From positions 62,001 through 126,000 of the forward strand of contig NZ_QXFN01000001.1 in NCBI RefSeq assembly GCF_004886325.1: a stretch of 64,000 nt of DNA, written 5' to 3'. The notes beneath the pieces were generated by a model, which worked only from the letters and a program-made list of their open reading frames with translations, searched no databases and was not told where the DNA came from. The DNA is from Cellulomonas telluris. Its GTDB lineage: Bacteria > Actinomycetota > Actinomycetes > Actinomycetales > Cellulomonadaceae. Shown here piece by piece: positions 42,677 to 50,691 of this stretch. A program made the translations under genes and the position numbers. The stretch's first letter is position 1. Each line of letters begins with the position of its first letter.

Positions 42677-42739
42677 ATGTCTCCTCTCGTCCCCGCGGTC
42701 CCCGCCCTGCCCGCCCAGCGGCGCGCGGGCACGCGATGA
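42677..42739 (+). CDS. Leader peptide of the MFS exporter
   Basis: A 20-aa ORF (MSPLVPAVPALPAQRRA and three more) starts 7 nt after GACGAT (42664-42669) and ends in a TGA that overlaps the ATG of the MFS gene (ATGA). Its Pro-rich sequence and coupling recall leader peptides through which ribosome-stalling antibiotics induce efflux genes. That function is inference. Confidence 0.6.
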   Translation: MSPLVPAVPALPAQRRAGTR

Positions 42740-44046
42740 CGGCCGGGCCGGAGGCGTCGACGGGGGCGCCGGGGACCGCCCCGGCTCCCCCACCGCGCGG
42801 CGCCGCGGGACGGCTCGTCGAGCGCCTGCTGCCCGCACGGCTCGGCACCGGGTTCCGGTGGCTGCTGGCGTCGTCCTGGTCGACCAACCTCGGCGACGGC
42901 CTGCTGCTCGCGGCCGGCCCCCTGCTCGTCGCGTCCCGCACGGACGACCCGTTCCTGGTCGCGCTCGCCGCGCTCCTCACGTGGCTGCCCCCGCTGCTGT
43001 TCGGTTTGTGGGCGGGGGTGCTGACCGACCGGCTGGACCGGCGCCGCCTCGTGGTGACCGTCAACCTCGTGCGGGTCGGGGTGCTCGCCGCGCTCGCGGC
43101 CGCGGTGGCGCTCGACGCCGCGCCCATCGCGGTCGTGCTCGCCGCGCTGTTCCTCGTCGCGACGGCGGAGACGTTCGCCGACAACACCTTCAGCGCGCTC
43201 GTGCCGACGCTCGTCGCGCGCGACGACCTCGCGATCGCCAACGCCCGCATGCAGACCGCGTTCATCGCGCTGAACCAGCTCGCCGGGCCGCCGCTCGGGG
43301 CCGCGCTGTTCGCGGTCGGGCACGCCTGGCCGGTGGCGGCCGACGCGCTGCTCGTCGCCGCCGGCGTCGCGCTCGTGGCCCGGGTGCGTCTGCCCGAGCG
43401 GGCGCCGGACCACGAGCGCAGCCACGTGCTGGCCGACGTCGCGGAGGGCGTCCGCTGGGTGTGGCACCACGCCGCCGTCCGGACGCTGGTCCTGACGATC
43501 CTCATCTTCAACGTGACGTTCGGCGCCGCGTTCTCGGTGCTCGTCCTGTACGCGCAGGAGCGCCTGGGCCTCGGCGCGGTGGGCTACGGCCTGCTGACGA
43601 CGACGCAGGCGATCGGCGGGCTGGCCGGCATCGCCGCGTACGGCTGGCTGACGGCGCGCGTCTCGCTCGCGAACCTCCTGCGGGTCGGCCTGGTCATCGA
43701 GACGCTCACGCACCTCGCGCTCGCGCTGACGACGCAGGCGTGGCTGGCGCTCGGCATCTTCTTCGTGTTCGGCGCGCATGCGTTCGTGTGGGGTGCGACG
43801 TCGGTGACGGTCCGGCAGCGGGCCGTGCCGCACCGGCTGCAGGGGCGGGTCGGCAGCGTCAACCTCGTCGGCGTCTTCGGCGGGCTCGTCCTCGGGGCCG
43901 GCATCGGGGGCGCCCTCGCGCAGCGGTACGGCGTGACGGCGCCGTTCTGGTTCGCGTTCGCCGGCTCCGCGGTGTTCGTCGTGCTCATCTGGCGCCAGCT
44001 GCGGCACGTCGCGCACGCGGACGAGCAGGACGCGCCGGCCGGCTGA
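42736..44046 (+). CDS. MFS transporter
   Basis: The 436-aa protein has twelve membrane segments and the MFS signature GVLTDRLDRRRLVVTVN between spans 2 and 3 (about residues 93-109), the A-motif. It is of the MFS_3/enterobactin-exporter-like group (SWSTNLGDGLLLAAGPLLVAS; WGATSVTVRQRAVPHRLQGRVGSV near span 10), typical of macrolide-type and siderophore exporters. The ATG at 42736 overlaps the stop of a 20-aa leader ORF. A similar transporter at 46548 is the closest relative in the window. Confidence 0.88.
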   Translation: MTAGPEASTGAPGTAPAPPPRGAAGRLVERLLPARLGTGFRWLLASSWSTNLGDGLLLAAGPLLVASRTDDPFLVALAALLTWLPPLLFGLWAGVLTDRLDRRRLVVTVNLVRVGVLAALAAAVALDAAPIAVVLAALFLVATAETFADNTFSALVPTLVARDDLAIANARMQTAFIALNQLAGPPLGAALFAVGHAWPVAADALLVAAGVALVARVRLPERAPDHERSHVLADVAEGVRWVWHHAAVRTLVLTILIFNVTFGAAFSVLVLYAQERLGLGAVGYGLLTTTQAIGGLAGIAAYGWLTARVSLANLLRVGLVIETLTHLALALTTQAWLALGIFFVFGAHAFVWGATSVTVRQRAVPHRLQGRVGSVNLVGVFGGLVLGAGIGGALAQRYGVTAPFWFAFAGSAVFVVLIWRQLRHVAHADEQDAPAG

Positions 44047-44097
44047 CCGGGCGCGCGACCGCGACGGCGCCGGGCCGGCCGGCCGACCCCGCGCCGG

Positions 44098-44877
44098 TCA
44101 GGCGATGAGCGACTGCCCGCCGTCGACGAACACCTCGGTGCCGCTCACGTGGCTGGCGGCGTCGGAGACCAGGAACGCGATGACGTCCGCGACCTGCTGG
44201 GAGGACCCGGACTCGTCGCCGGTGAGCGGGATCTGCCCCTCGGGGTACTCGGCCTGCACGCCGAGGTCCTCGGTGTTCCGCTGCTCGGTGTTCTCGTCGA
44301 TGTTCGTCTCGATGGCACCGGGGCACACGGAGTTGACGCGCACGCCGCGCGGGCCGAGCTCGACGGCGGCCATGCGCGCGAACGCGACCTGGCCCGCCTT
44401 GCTCGTCGCGTAGGCCGAGGCGCCCGAGTTGCTGAACGTGCGGGTCCCGTTGATCGACGCGACGACGACGACGGCGCCGCCCTGCCGCACGAGCAGCGGC
44501 AGCGCGTACCGGACGGTGAGGAACGTGCCGGTGAGGTTGGTGGTGAGCGTCGACTCCCACTCCTGCGGCTCGAGCTCCTCCAGCGGCGCCCAGACGCCGT
44601 TGACGCCGGCGTTCGCGACGACCGCGTCGAGCCGTCCGAGCTCGCGCTCGACCCGCTCGTAGACCGCGCGCACCGCGTCGGCGTCGCCGACGTCCGCGGC
44701 GACGGGCAGCACCTGGCCGCCGGCGCGGCGGATCTCCTCGGCGACGTCGTCGGCGCTGTCCTGGCTGTGCCCGAGCGCGACGACGGTGGCGCCGTCCTGC
44801 GCGAGCCGCACCGCCGTGGCGCGCCCGATGCCCGACCCCGCGCCCGTGACCAGCGCGACCTTGCCCTGCAGCGTCAT
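44098..44877 (-). CDS. Short-chain dehydrogenase/reductase
   Basis: The 259-aa classical SDR has cofactor motif TGAGSGIG (residues 11-18), NAG (NANAG region VVANAGVNG), catalytic Ser in VASINGTRTFSNSG, and YxxxK as YATSKAG. VNSVCPGAIET follows, and the insert NIDENTEQRNTEDLGVQAEYP is longer than average. FabG-like, NAD(P)(H)-dependent oxidoreductase; substrate unknown. ATG at 44877, with GGGAAGGGACACG upstream. Divergent from the small NTF2-like gene at 44981. Confidence 0.92.
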   Translation of the reverse strand: MTLQGKVALVTGAGSGIGRATAVRLAQDGATVVALGHSQDSADDVAEEIRRAGGQVLPVAADVGDADAVRAVYERVERELGRLDAVVANAGVNGVWAPLEELEPQEWESTLTTNLTGTFLTVRYALPLLVRQGGAVVVVASINGTRTFSNSGASAYATSKAGQVAFARMAAVELGPRGVRVNSVCPGAIETNIDENTEQRNTEDLGVQAEYPEGQIPLTGDESGSSQQVADVIAFLVSDAASHVSGTEVFVDGGQSLIA

Positions 44878-44980
44878 CGTGTCCCTTCCCGTGGCCGACC
44901 CCGTCGACGCTAGCCACGCCCGCGCGGACCCGCCCGGCGAGCGGCGGCACGGACGGCCGCACCGTGCTAGCACTGGTGCC

Positions 44981-45325
44981 ATGACCCTCGCCGACGAGCT
45001 CATGGCCTCCGAGCGCCGCCTCGCGCACGGTCGCGGCGCCGAGTACGCCGAGTCCCTCACCGACGACGCCCTCGTGGTCGTGCCGGGCGCGGTGCTGGAC
45101 CGCGACGCGTGCGTCGCGGCGATGGACGCCTCCGAGGGCTGGGACGACGTCGAGCTGGGCGACCCGCGCCTGGTGGCGTCGGGCGACGTCGCGACCGTCG
45201 TCTACCCCTTCCGGGGACGCCGCGGCACGTGGACCTACCGCGCGACGCTCGCGTCGACGTACCGGCGCACCGACGCCGGCTGGCGGCTGGCGCTGCACCA
45301 GCAGACGCCGGAGCCCCCGGCCTGA
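44981..45325 (+). CDS. NTF2-like (DUF4440-type) protein
   Basis: The 114-aa protein fits the SnoaL/DUF4440 fold: MTLADELMASERRLAHG (first helix), DDALVVVPGAVLDRDACVAAM, and YRATLASTYRRTDAGWRLALHQQTP (the terminal beta-sheet with conserved W.L..HQ). The role is unknown. The ATG follows TAGCAC (44968-44973) by 7 nt. The divergent SDR could share the 103-bp region. Confidence 0.82.
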   Translation: MTLADELMASERRLAHGRGAEYAESLTDDALVVVPGAVLDRDACVAAMDASEGWDDVELGDPRLVASGDVATVVYPFRGRRGTWTYRATLASTYRRTDAGWRLALHQQTPEPPA

Positions 45326-45329
45326 CGGC

Positions 45330-45929
45330 TCACGCGGCGGGCCGCGTCCAGACCGCCGACCAGCGCCAGTACACGTGCCGGCGCCACCGCGCGCCGGGCA
45401 GCAGCTCGCGGACCAGGGCCCGCATCTGCGCGTACGTCGCCGGCGGCGGCCAGACCGTGGGCGACGGGTGCTCCCAGTAGCCGCGGCGCAGGCGGGCGAG
45501 GGGCCCGAGCACGAGCCCGGCCGCCTCGGGCAGGACGTCGGCGGGGCCGGACGGGCGGGCCAGGCCGACCACGACGAGCCGGCCCCCGGGCCGGACGAGC
45601 GCGGCGAGGCGCAGCAGCCCTGCGCGCGCGTCCAGGTGGTGCAGCGTCGCCACGGACGCGACGACGTCGAACGACCCCGGCATGAAGGGGTGCGTGAGGA
45701 CGTCGCCCTCGACGTACGTGACGTCACCGCCTGCGGCGCGCGCCTCGGCGAGGCTCGGCGCGTGCAGGTCGATGCCCGTCACCTGCGGCACCACCGTGCG
45801 CAGGTGGCGTGCGAGCATGCCCTCGCCGCAGCCGACGTCGAGCGCGGTGCGGGCAGCGGGCGGCACGGCGCCGAGGACGAGCGGGTGGTAGTGGACGTTG
45901 TGGTTCCAGCGGCCGGCGTCGCTCGTCAC
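45330..45929 (-). CDS. Class I SAM-dependent methyltransferase
   Basis: The 199-aa protein has motif I ALDVGCGEGMLARHL (residues 29-43), post-I VTGIDLHAPSLAEA, motif II FDVVASVATLHHLD and post-II LVRPGGRLVVVGL. It belongs to the ubiE/type-11 group (HYHPLVLGAVPPAARTALDVGCG is typical). The substrate is unknown. GTG start overlaps the NUDIX stop by 4 nt (GTGA), so it is co-translated with the NUDIX gene. Confidence 0.9.
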   Translation of the reverse strand: MTSDAGRWNHNVHYHPLVLGAVPPAARTALDVGCGEGMLARHLRTVVPQVTGIDLHAPSLAEARAAGGDVTYVEGDVLTHPFMPGSFDVVASVATLHHLDARAGLLRLAALVRPGGRLVVVGLARPSGPADVLPEAAGLVLGPLARLRRGYWEHPSPTVWPPPATYAQMRALVRELLPGARWRRHVYWRWSAVWTRPAA

Positions 45930-46420
45930 CGGGCGGCCACCAGGGCGTCGACCGCCGGCACCTGCCCGGCGACGAGACGCTCGCGCGCCTCGTCGAGCCC
46001 GCACCAGACCGCCCGGTCGACCTCGGGGAACGTCGTGCGGCGGCCCGAGCGGGGCGGCCACTCGGTCTCCACGGTGCTGACCCCCGGGCGCGTCGTCAGG
46101 TCCTCGCACGCCGGGTCGTCCGGGGAGCCGACGAGGTCCGGCGGCACCTCGACCGCGAGCACGTGGACGACCTTGCCCGAGGAGTAGCGGAACGCGCCGA
46201 GCTCGACCGCCGGCAGGTCCGGCGCCGGGACGCCCACCTCCTCGAGGAACTCGCGGCGGGCGGCCGTCGCGACGTCCTCCCCCGGCTCGACGAGCCCCTT
46301 GGGGACCGTCCACGCCCGCGCGTCCTTCCGCGCCCAGAACGGGCCACCCATGTGGGCGATGAGCACGCGCGGCGTCGGGCCGCCGTGGTGCAGGAGGATC
46401 CCGGCGCTGGTCACGGCCAT
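45926..46420 (-). CDS. NUDIX domain hydrolase
   Basis: The 164-aa protein has the complete NUDIX box GLVEPGEDVATAARREFLEEVG (read in two halves, about residues 42-63: Gx5Ex7REUxEExG), with the two Glu that bind Mg2+. The start TSAGILLHHGG and WTVPKG are typical of the DUF4916/diadenosine-polyphosphate group of actinobacterial NUDIX enzymes. It would hydrolyse nucleoside-diphosphate-linked molecules. ATG at 46420 follows TACGGT (46432-46427) by 6 nt. First gene of a two-gene operon with the methyltransferase. Confidence 0.92.
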   Translation of the reverse strand: MAVTSAGILLHHGGPTPRVLIAHMGGPFWARKDARAWTVPKGLVEPGEDVATAARREFLEEVGVPAPDLPAVELGAFRYSSGKVVHVLAVEVPPDLVGSPDDPACEDLTTRPGVSTVETEWPPRSGRRTTFPEVDRAVWCGLDEARERLVAGQVPAVDALVAAR

Positions 46421-46547
46421 GTGCGGACCGTACCGTCCGGGCAGGCCGCGACGGGGACGAACCGGGACGGACCGACGGGACGGCGAGCGGTGAGGTGTGC
46501 CGCGCACTCCTGTCATCCCCCCGCATGAAACTGCTACGGTTCCGGGC

Positions 46548-47843
46548 ATGCCGGGCAAGCCGAGCCCCGGGCACCCTCCTGCCTTCTGGTGGCTGTGGAC
46601 GTCGTCGGGCCTGTCGAACGCCGCGGACGGCGTGCTCAAGACCGCGCTGCCGCTGGTCGCGCTGCGCTACACCGACTCCCCCGCGGTCGTCGCGGGGATC
46701 GCGCTCACGCTCTCGCTCCCCTGGCTGCTCGTCTCCCTGCCCGCGGGTGCGCTCGCCGACCGGTGGGACCGCCGCCGCACGATGCTCGTCGCGAACGCGG
46801 TGCGGGCGGGTGCGCTCCTCGTCCTCGTCCTCGCGCCCGCCGACGAGGCGGCGTCGCTGGGGCTGCTGTACGTGCTGGCGTTCACGGTCGGCACGGCCGA
46901 GGTCTTCCACGACACGAGCGGGCAGTCGATCCTGCCGCAGGTCGTCGGTCGCGAGCACCTGGACCGCGCCAACGGGCGGCTCTACGCGGTCGAGGTGACC
47001 GCCAACCAGTTCGTCGGGCCCCCGCTCGGGGGCGTGCTCGTGGCGGCCGGCACCGCGCTCGCGCTGGTCTCGCCGGCGCTGCTGTGGCTGCTCGCGGTCG
47101 CCGCGCTCCTCGCGCTGCGGGGGACGTTCCGGCCCGTGCGCGGGGACGGCGCCGGCCCGACGACCCTGCGGGCGGACGTCGGCGAGGGCCTGCGCTTCCT
47201 GTGGCGCAGGCCCGTGCTCCGGACGCTGGCGTTCATGGTGGGGGTCTCGAACCTGGCCGAGTTCGCGATGATGTCCGTCTTCGTGCTGTGGGCCGTCGGC
47301 CCCGACTCCGCGCTCGGGCTGACCGAGCCCGGCTACGGCGCCCTCGCGACGGCCGCCGCGCTGGGGGCCGTGCTGGGCTCGCTCGCGGCGTCGCAGGTGA
47401 CGGCGCGGCTCGGCCGCACGCTCAGCCTGGCGCTGTGCGTGCTCGTCGCCGCCGCCTCGCACGCCGTGCCCGTGCTGACGACGGACGTGCTCGTCGTGGC
47501 CGCGGTGTGGGCCGCCGCCGGTGCGGGCATCGCCGTGTGGAACGTCGTCACCGTGACGCTGCGGCAGCGGCTCACGCCCGACCACCTGCTCGGCCGCCTC
47601 AACAGCGCCTACCGGCTGCTCGCCTGGGGCACCATGCCCGTCGGGGCGCTGCTCGGCGGGCTCGTGGGCGAGCACGTCGGCCTGGCGCAGGTGTTCGTGG
47701 TCGCGACCGCGCTCGACCTGCTGCTGCTGCTCTGCCTGCCGGTGCTGCGCGAGCGGCACCTGCGCGCCGCCGAGCGCGAGGTCGTCGGCGACGCCGCCCC
47801 CGCGGGCCGGCTCGCCGTGGTCACACCGTCCGACGCCGGGTGA
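46548..47843 (+). CDS. MFS transporter
   Basis: The 431-aa protein has twelve membrane spans and the A-motif GALADRWDRRRTMLVAN (about residues 66-82). It belongs to the same MFS_3-type group as the gene at 42736 (FWWLWTSSGLSNAADGVLKTALPLVAL; WNVVTVTLRQRLTPDHLLGRLNSAYRL in the C-half). Possible substrates are drugs or siderophores. ATG at 46548 follows TACGGT (46535-46540) by 7 nt. Its last 23 bp overlap the convergent RsbW-like gene. Confidence 0.88.
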   Translation: MPGKPSPGHPPAFWWLWTSSGLSNAADGVLKTALPLVALRYTDSPAVVAGIALTLSLPWLLVSLPAGALADRWDRRRTMLVANAVRAGALLVLVLAPADEAASLGLLYVLAFTVGTAEVFHDTSGQSILPQVVGREHLDRANGRLYAVEVTANQFVGPPLGGVLVAAGTALALVSPALLWLLAVAALLALRGTFRPVRGDGAGPTTLRADVGEGLRFLWRRPVLRTLAFMVGVSNLAEFAMMSVFVLWAVGPDSALGLTEPGYGALATAAALGAVLGSLAASQVTARLGRTLSLALCVLVAAASHAVPVLTTDVLVVAAVWAAAGAGIAVWNVVTVTLRQRLTPDHLLGRLNSAYRLLAWGTMPVGALLGGLVGEHVGLAQVFVVATALDLLLLLCLPVLRERHLRAAEREVVGDAAPAGRLAVVTPSDAG

Positions 47844-48234
47844 GGGTCCAGCGGGTCCCGTGACCCTCGGCGGTGCACGTGACGTCCACCAGCGCGGCCA
47901 CGATCGCCAGGCCCCGGCCGGACTCGGCCTCCGCGGAGGGCATCGTCGGCACCAGGTCGAGCATCGGGGGCGGCCCCGCCTGCCGGGCGACCGCGACCAC
48001 GGCGTCCGGGCGCACCGTCAGGTGGACGCCGTCCCCGTGCCACGTGCCGTCCGGTCCGTGCCGCACCACGTTGCCCGCCACCTCGACGAGCGCGGTCTCC
48101 ACCGCGATGCGGTCGATCTCGTCGACGTCGCCGGCGGTCCGCCACAGCTCCTCGAGGGCATGGTGGACCCGGTCGAGGACGGTCGCGGCGTCCTCGCCCT
48201 CCAGCGGCAGGTGCAGCTCGGCGTCAGGCGGCAC
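47821..48234 (-). CDS. RsbW-like anti-sigma regulatory factor (serine kinase) ATPase
   Basis: The 137-aa GHKL ATPase has the N-box VETALVEVAGNVVRHG (Glu and Asn for Mg-ATP) and G-box GRGLAIVAAL, the HATPase_c_2 form of RsbW/SpoIIAB proteins. These phosphorylate a STAS partner or hold a sigma factor. The GTG at 48234 is chosen because it gives the normal family start (VPPDAELHLPL) and overlaps the end of the STAS gene by 11 bp. It is the last gene of the glycosyltransferase operon. No sigma factor is linked. Confidence 0.85.
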   Translation of the reverse strand: MPPDAELHLPLEGEDAATVLDRVHHALEELWRTAGDVDEIDRIAVETALVEVAGNVVRHGPDGTWHGDGVHLTVRPDAVVAVARQAGPPPMLDLVPTMPSAEAESGRGLAIVAALVDVTCTAEGHGTRWTLTRRRTV

Positions 48235-48559
48235 CGACCGCGTCCTCGACCGTCGCGAAGGGCGTGAGCACACGGTCCATCGTCGTCAGCCGCAGGACGG
48301 TCAGCACCTGGCCGCCCACCCGCGCGATGCGCAGGTCGCCGCCGGCGGCGCGCGCCCGGCGCAGCCCGCCGACCAGCGCGCCGAGGCCCGACGAGTCCAT
48401 GAACGCCGTCTCCTCGAGGTCCACCACGACGACCGCGTTGCCGTCGTCGACCGCCCGGTCCACCTCGGCCTTGAGCTCGCCCGCCGTCACCATGGTCAGC
48501 CGGCCCTGCGGCCGCAGCACCGCGACCCCGCCGCCGCGCACGTCCGTCCCGATCTCCAT
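48224..48559 (-). CDS. STAS domain anti-anti-sigma factor
   Basis: The 111-aa protein is a single STAS domain with the phosphorylatable Ser in FMDSSGLGALVGGL (near residue 60). It is of the SpoIIAA/RsbV type; the start RPQGRLTMVTAGELKAEVDRA is canonical. It would be phosphorylated by the RsbW-like kinase encoded next. The ATG shares a base with the stop of the glycosyltransferase (TGATG). GAAGGAG of that gene's end serves as Shine-Dalgarno sequence. Confidence 0.9.
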   Translation of the reverse strand: MEIGTDVRGGGVAVLRPQGRLTMVTAGELKAEVDRAVDDGNAVVVVDLEETAFMDSSGLGALVGGLRRARAAGGDLRIARVGGQVLTVLRLTTMDRVLTPFATVEDAVGAA

Positions 48560-50520
48560 CACGCCTCCTTCTCGGCGCCCTGGTACCCGCGGTACCGCAG
48601 CGCCTGCACGATCACGCTGAGCACGACCAGGTCGTAGGCGACCCAGGCGAGGTTGACGGCGGTGCCGACCCACGGGGCGTAGCCCAGGGCCCACCGCACG
48701 ACGCCGACGACCGCGGCGACGACGAGCACCGCCATCGCCACCAGCTGCGGGCGCACCAGGCGCCACGCCCCGGCCGAGGACTGCCGCTGCTTCGGCGTCA
48801 CCGCGAAGCCCAGCGGACGCCCGAACCACACGTTCGCCGCCGCCGTCCACGTCGCCTTGATCCACACGGGGAACAGGGCGAGGGAGTACTGCTGCCCGCG
48901 CCACGTGCGCAGCCCGCGGGCCGACACGAGGAACAGCAGCTGGCTGGCGATCTGGAACGGCAGGAACCGCGCGAAGAAGTCGACGCTCCACGCCGTGACC
49001 GGCAGCACGCCGAAGCACAGGAAGATCACGGGCGCCGCGAGGTAGACCACCGCCGTGAACCCGGACAGGTAGCTCCACATCGTCGCGCCGTACATGAGGC
49101 GCTGGCCCAGCCGCAGGCCCTTCACGGTGAGCGGGTTCTCCTGCAGGAAGACCTGCAGGGTGCCCTGCGCCCAGCGGAGCCGCTGCGTGATCATCGTGCC
49201 GAGGTCCTCGGGCGCGAGGCCGTGGGCGAGCGTCTCGTGGTGGTACACCGTCTTCCAGCCGAGCGCGTGCAGACGCATCGCGGTGGCCATGTCCTCGGTG
49301 ACCGAGAGCGTCGCCACCGGCATGACCGGCATGGCCTCGTCGCCGCGGTCCACGTCGACGGCCCGCACGAGCGCACGCACCGACTCCAGCGCGCCGAGGG
49401 GCGACCACTCCCGCGTGTCCAGGGCCGTGAGCGCGTCCGCGTGCGCCGGGTCCCGGCCGTCCGCGGTCGACTGCGCCCCGGCGGGTGCGGCGGCCAGCGC
49501 CGGCGCCAGCTCCCCCAGCGCCTCGAGGTCCGCGCGGATCGCGGCCATGTCCGCCGCGACGACGGACGAGGAGACCTCGTCGACCCGTCGCTGGAACGCG
49601 TACGTCACCTCGCCCAGCGGGTCCCCGGCGTCCAGCCGCCGCAGCGCCTGCGTGCTCGCGCGCGCGACCTCGTCCAGGGCCGCGGCGACCCGCAGGTCGT
49701 CGGCCTGGCGGCGCGCGCGCTGCAGCACGCGGCGGCTCGTGTGCAGCGCCTCGCGGACCGTGCGCTCGGTCTCCCGCACGTACCCGACGAGGCCGAGCTG
49801 CATGAGCGCGTCGCGGCGCAGGATGGCGTTGGAGCCGCAGAAGAACGCCGCGTTCCACCCGTCCTTGCCCTGCTGGATGGGCCCGTAGAACAGCGGCGCC
49901 TGGCTGCCGAGCGGGTCCGCCTCGGGCACGTTCGTGAAGAACTGCGGCGTCTGCACGAGCGCGACCTGCGGGTCGTCGAAGTACGCGACCGTGCGGTCGA
50001 GGATGTCCGGGGTGGGGATCTGGTCGGCGTCGAGGACCAGGATCAGCTCGCCGTCCGTCAGTGCCAGCGCGTTGTTGAGGTTGCCGGCCTTCGCGTGCTT
50101 CGGCCGGTCGGCCCAGTCGGCACCGCGGACGACGTAGCCGACGCCCAGCCGCTCCGCCTCGGCGCGCATCTCGGGCCGCGCGCCGTCGTCGAGCACCCAG
50201 GTGCGGTGCGGGTAGCGGATGTCGCGCGCCGCCTCCGCGGTCCGGGCGACCAGCGCGACGTCCTCGTTGTACGTCGTGATGAACACGTCCACCGTGACGC
50301 CCTCGGGCGGCGGGCCGGGGTCCTCGCGCGGCTTCGCCTTCCACATCGTGATGCCGAAGAGCGTGACGTCGACGAACGAGTACGTCTCCGCGATCACCAG
50401 CGGCACCGCGATCCACCACGCCGACCAGTTCACCGACTCCAGCCAGCGCCAGACGGTGTAGTTGAGGCCCAGCACGAGGGTGAGGGTGACGACGACCCGC
50501 AGGACGACCATGCGCCTCAT
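48559..50520 (-). CDS. Cellulose-synthase-like processive glycosyltransferase (GT2) with inserted helical domain
   Basis: The 653-aa membrane protein has two N-terminal spans (residues 5-60), then the GT2 domain: DDG (111-113), DAD (164-166), TED (408-410), and QRLRW (446-450), all four catalytic motifs of processive synthases. Five to six C-terminal spans follow. About 150 residues (roughly 247-400), rich in Arg, Ala and Glu and helical, lie between the acceptor-site FCGSNAILRR and TED, where cellulose synthases have a short loop. No PilZ domain. Starts in ATGA with a 29-aa ORF. It probably makes an exopolysaccharide; the STAS and RsbW-like genes suggest phosphorylation-based control. Confidence 0.88.
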   Translation of the reverse strand: MRRMVVLRVVVTLTLVLGLNYTVWRWLESVNWSAWWIAVPLVIAETYSFVDVTLFGITMWKAKPREDPGPPPEGVTVDVFITTYNEDVALVARTAEAARDIRYPHRTWVLDDGARPEMRAEAERLGVGYVVRGADWADRPKHAKAGNLNNALALTDGELILVLDADQIPTPDILDRTVAYFDDPQVALVQTPQFFTNVPEADPLGSQAPLFYGPIQQGKDGWNAAFFCGSNAILRRDALMQLGLVGYVRETERTVREALHTSRRVLQRARRQADDLRVAAALDEVARASTQALRRLDAGDPLGEVTYAFQRRVDEVSSSVVAADMAAIRADLEALGELAPALAAAPAGAQSTADGRDPAHADALTALDTREWSPLGALESVRALVRAVDVDRGDEAMPVMPVATLSVTEDMATAMRLHALGWKTVYHHETLAHGLAPEDLGTMITQRLRWAQGTLQVFLQENPLTVKGLRLGQRLMYGATMWSYLSGFTAVVYLAAPVIFLCFGVLPVTAWSVDFFARFLPFQIASQLLFLVSARGLRTWRGQQYSLALFPVWIKATWTAAANVWFGRPLGFAVTPKQRQSSAGAWRLVRPQLVAMAVLVVAAVVGVVRWALGYAPWVGTAVNLAWVAYDLVVLSVIVQALRYRGYQGAEKEA

Positions 50521-50606
50521 GCGCGGTCCTCGCGGCGCACCGCCACGACCGTGACGTCGTCCGGACGGCTGCCGCTGGTGCGCGGGCCTGCGTCGTTGTC
50601 CCCCAT
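50517..50606 (-). CDS. 29-aa ORF resembling a PP2C/SpoIIE phosphatase C-terminus
   Basis: The ORF starts at an ATG 6 nt after TAGCGT (50618-50613) and ends in ATGA with the glycosyltransferase start. Residues 14-25 read RPDDVTVVAVRR (after Ser), the usual final strand of PP2C-like SpoIIE phosphatases (DDVT(L/V)xVxRR). An in-frame TAG lies just before the ATG, so no larger protein exists. It may be a phosphatase remnant kept as a leader for translational coupling. Confidence 0.65.
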   Translation of the reverse strand: MGDNDAGPRTSGSRPDDVTVVAVRREDRA

Positions 50607-50691
50607 GGGACGACGCTAACCGGGCACCGGCACCGGATCGCGCCCGGTGCCGGTCTTGCCCGGAAAGTCATGCGCGCCGCGTCGTTGCTGG

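Noticed and set aside
40930-44016. Minus-strand open frame of about 1,028 codons
   Set aside because: Antisense of the lipase-maturation-factor-like and MFS genes; Arg/Glu/His-rich composition typical of high-GC shadows.
48559-50520. Bona fide cellulose synthase BcsA
   Set aside because: No PilZ domain, no bcsB/bcsZ neighbours, and a long insertion in the catalytic domain; product unknown.
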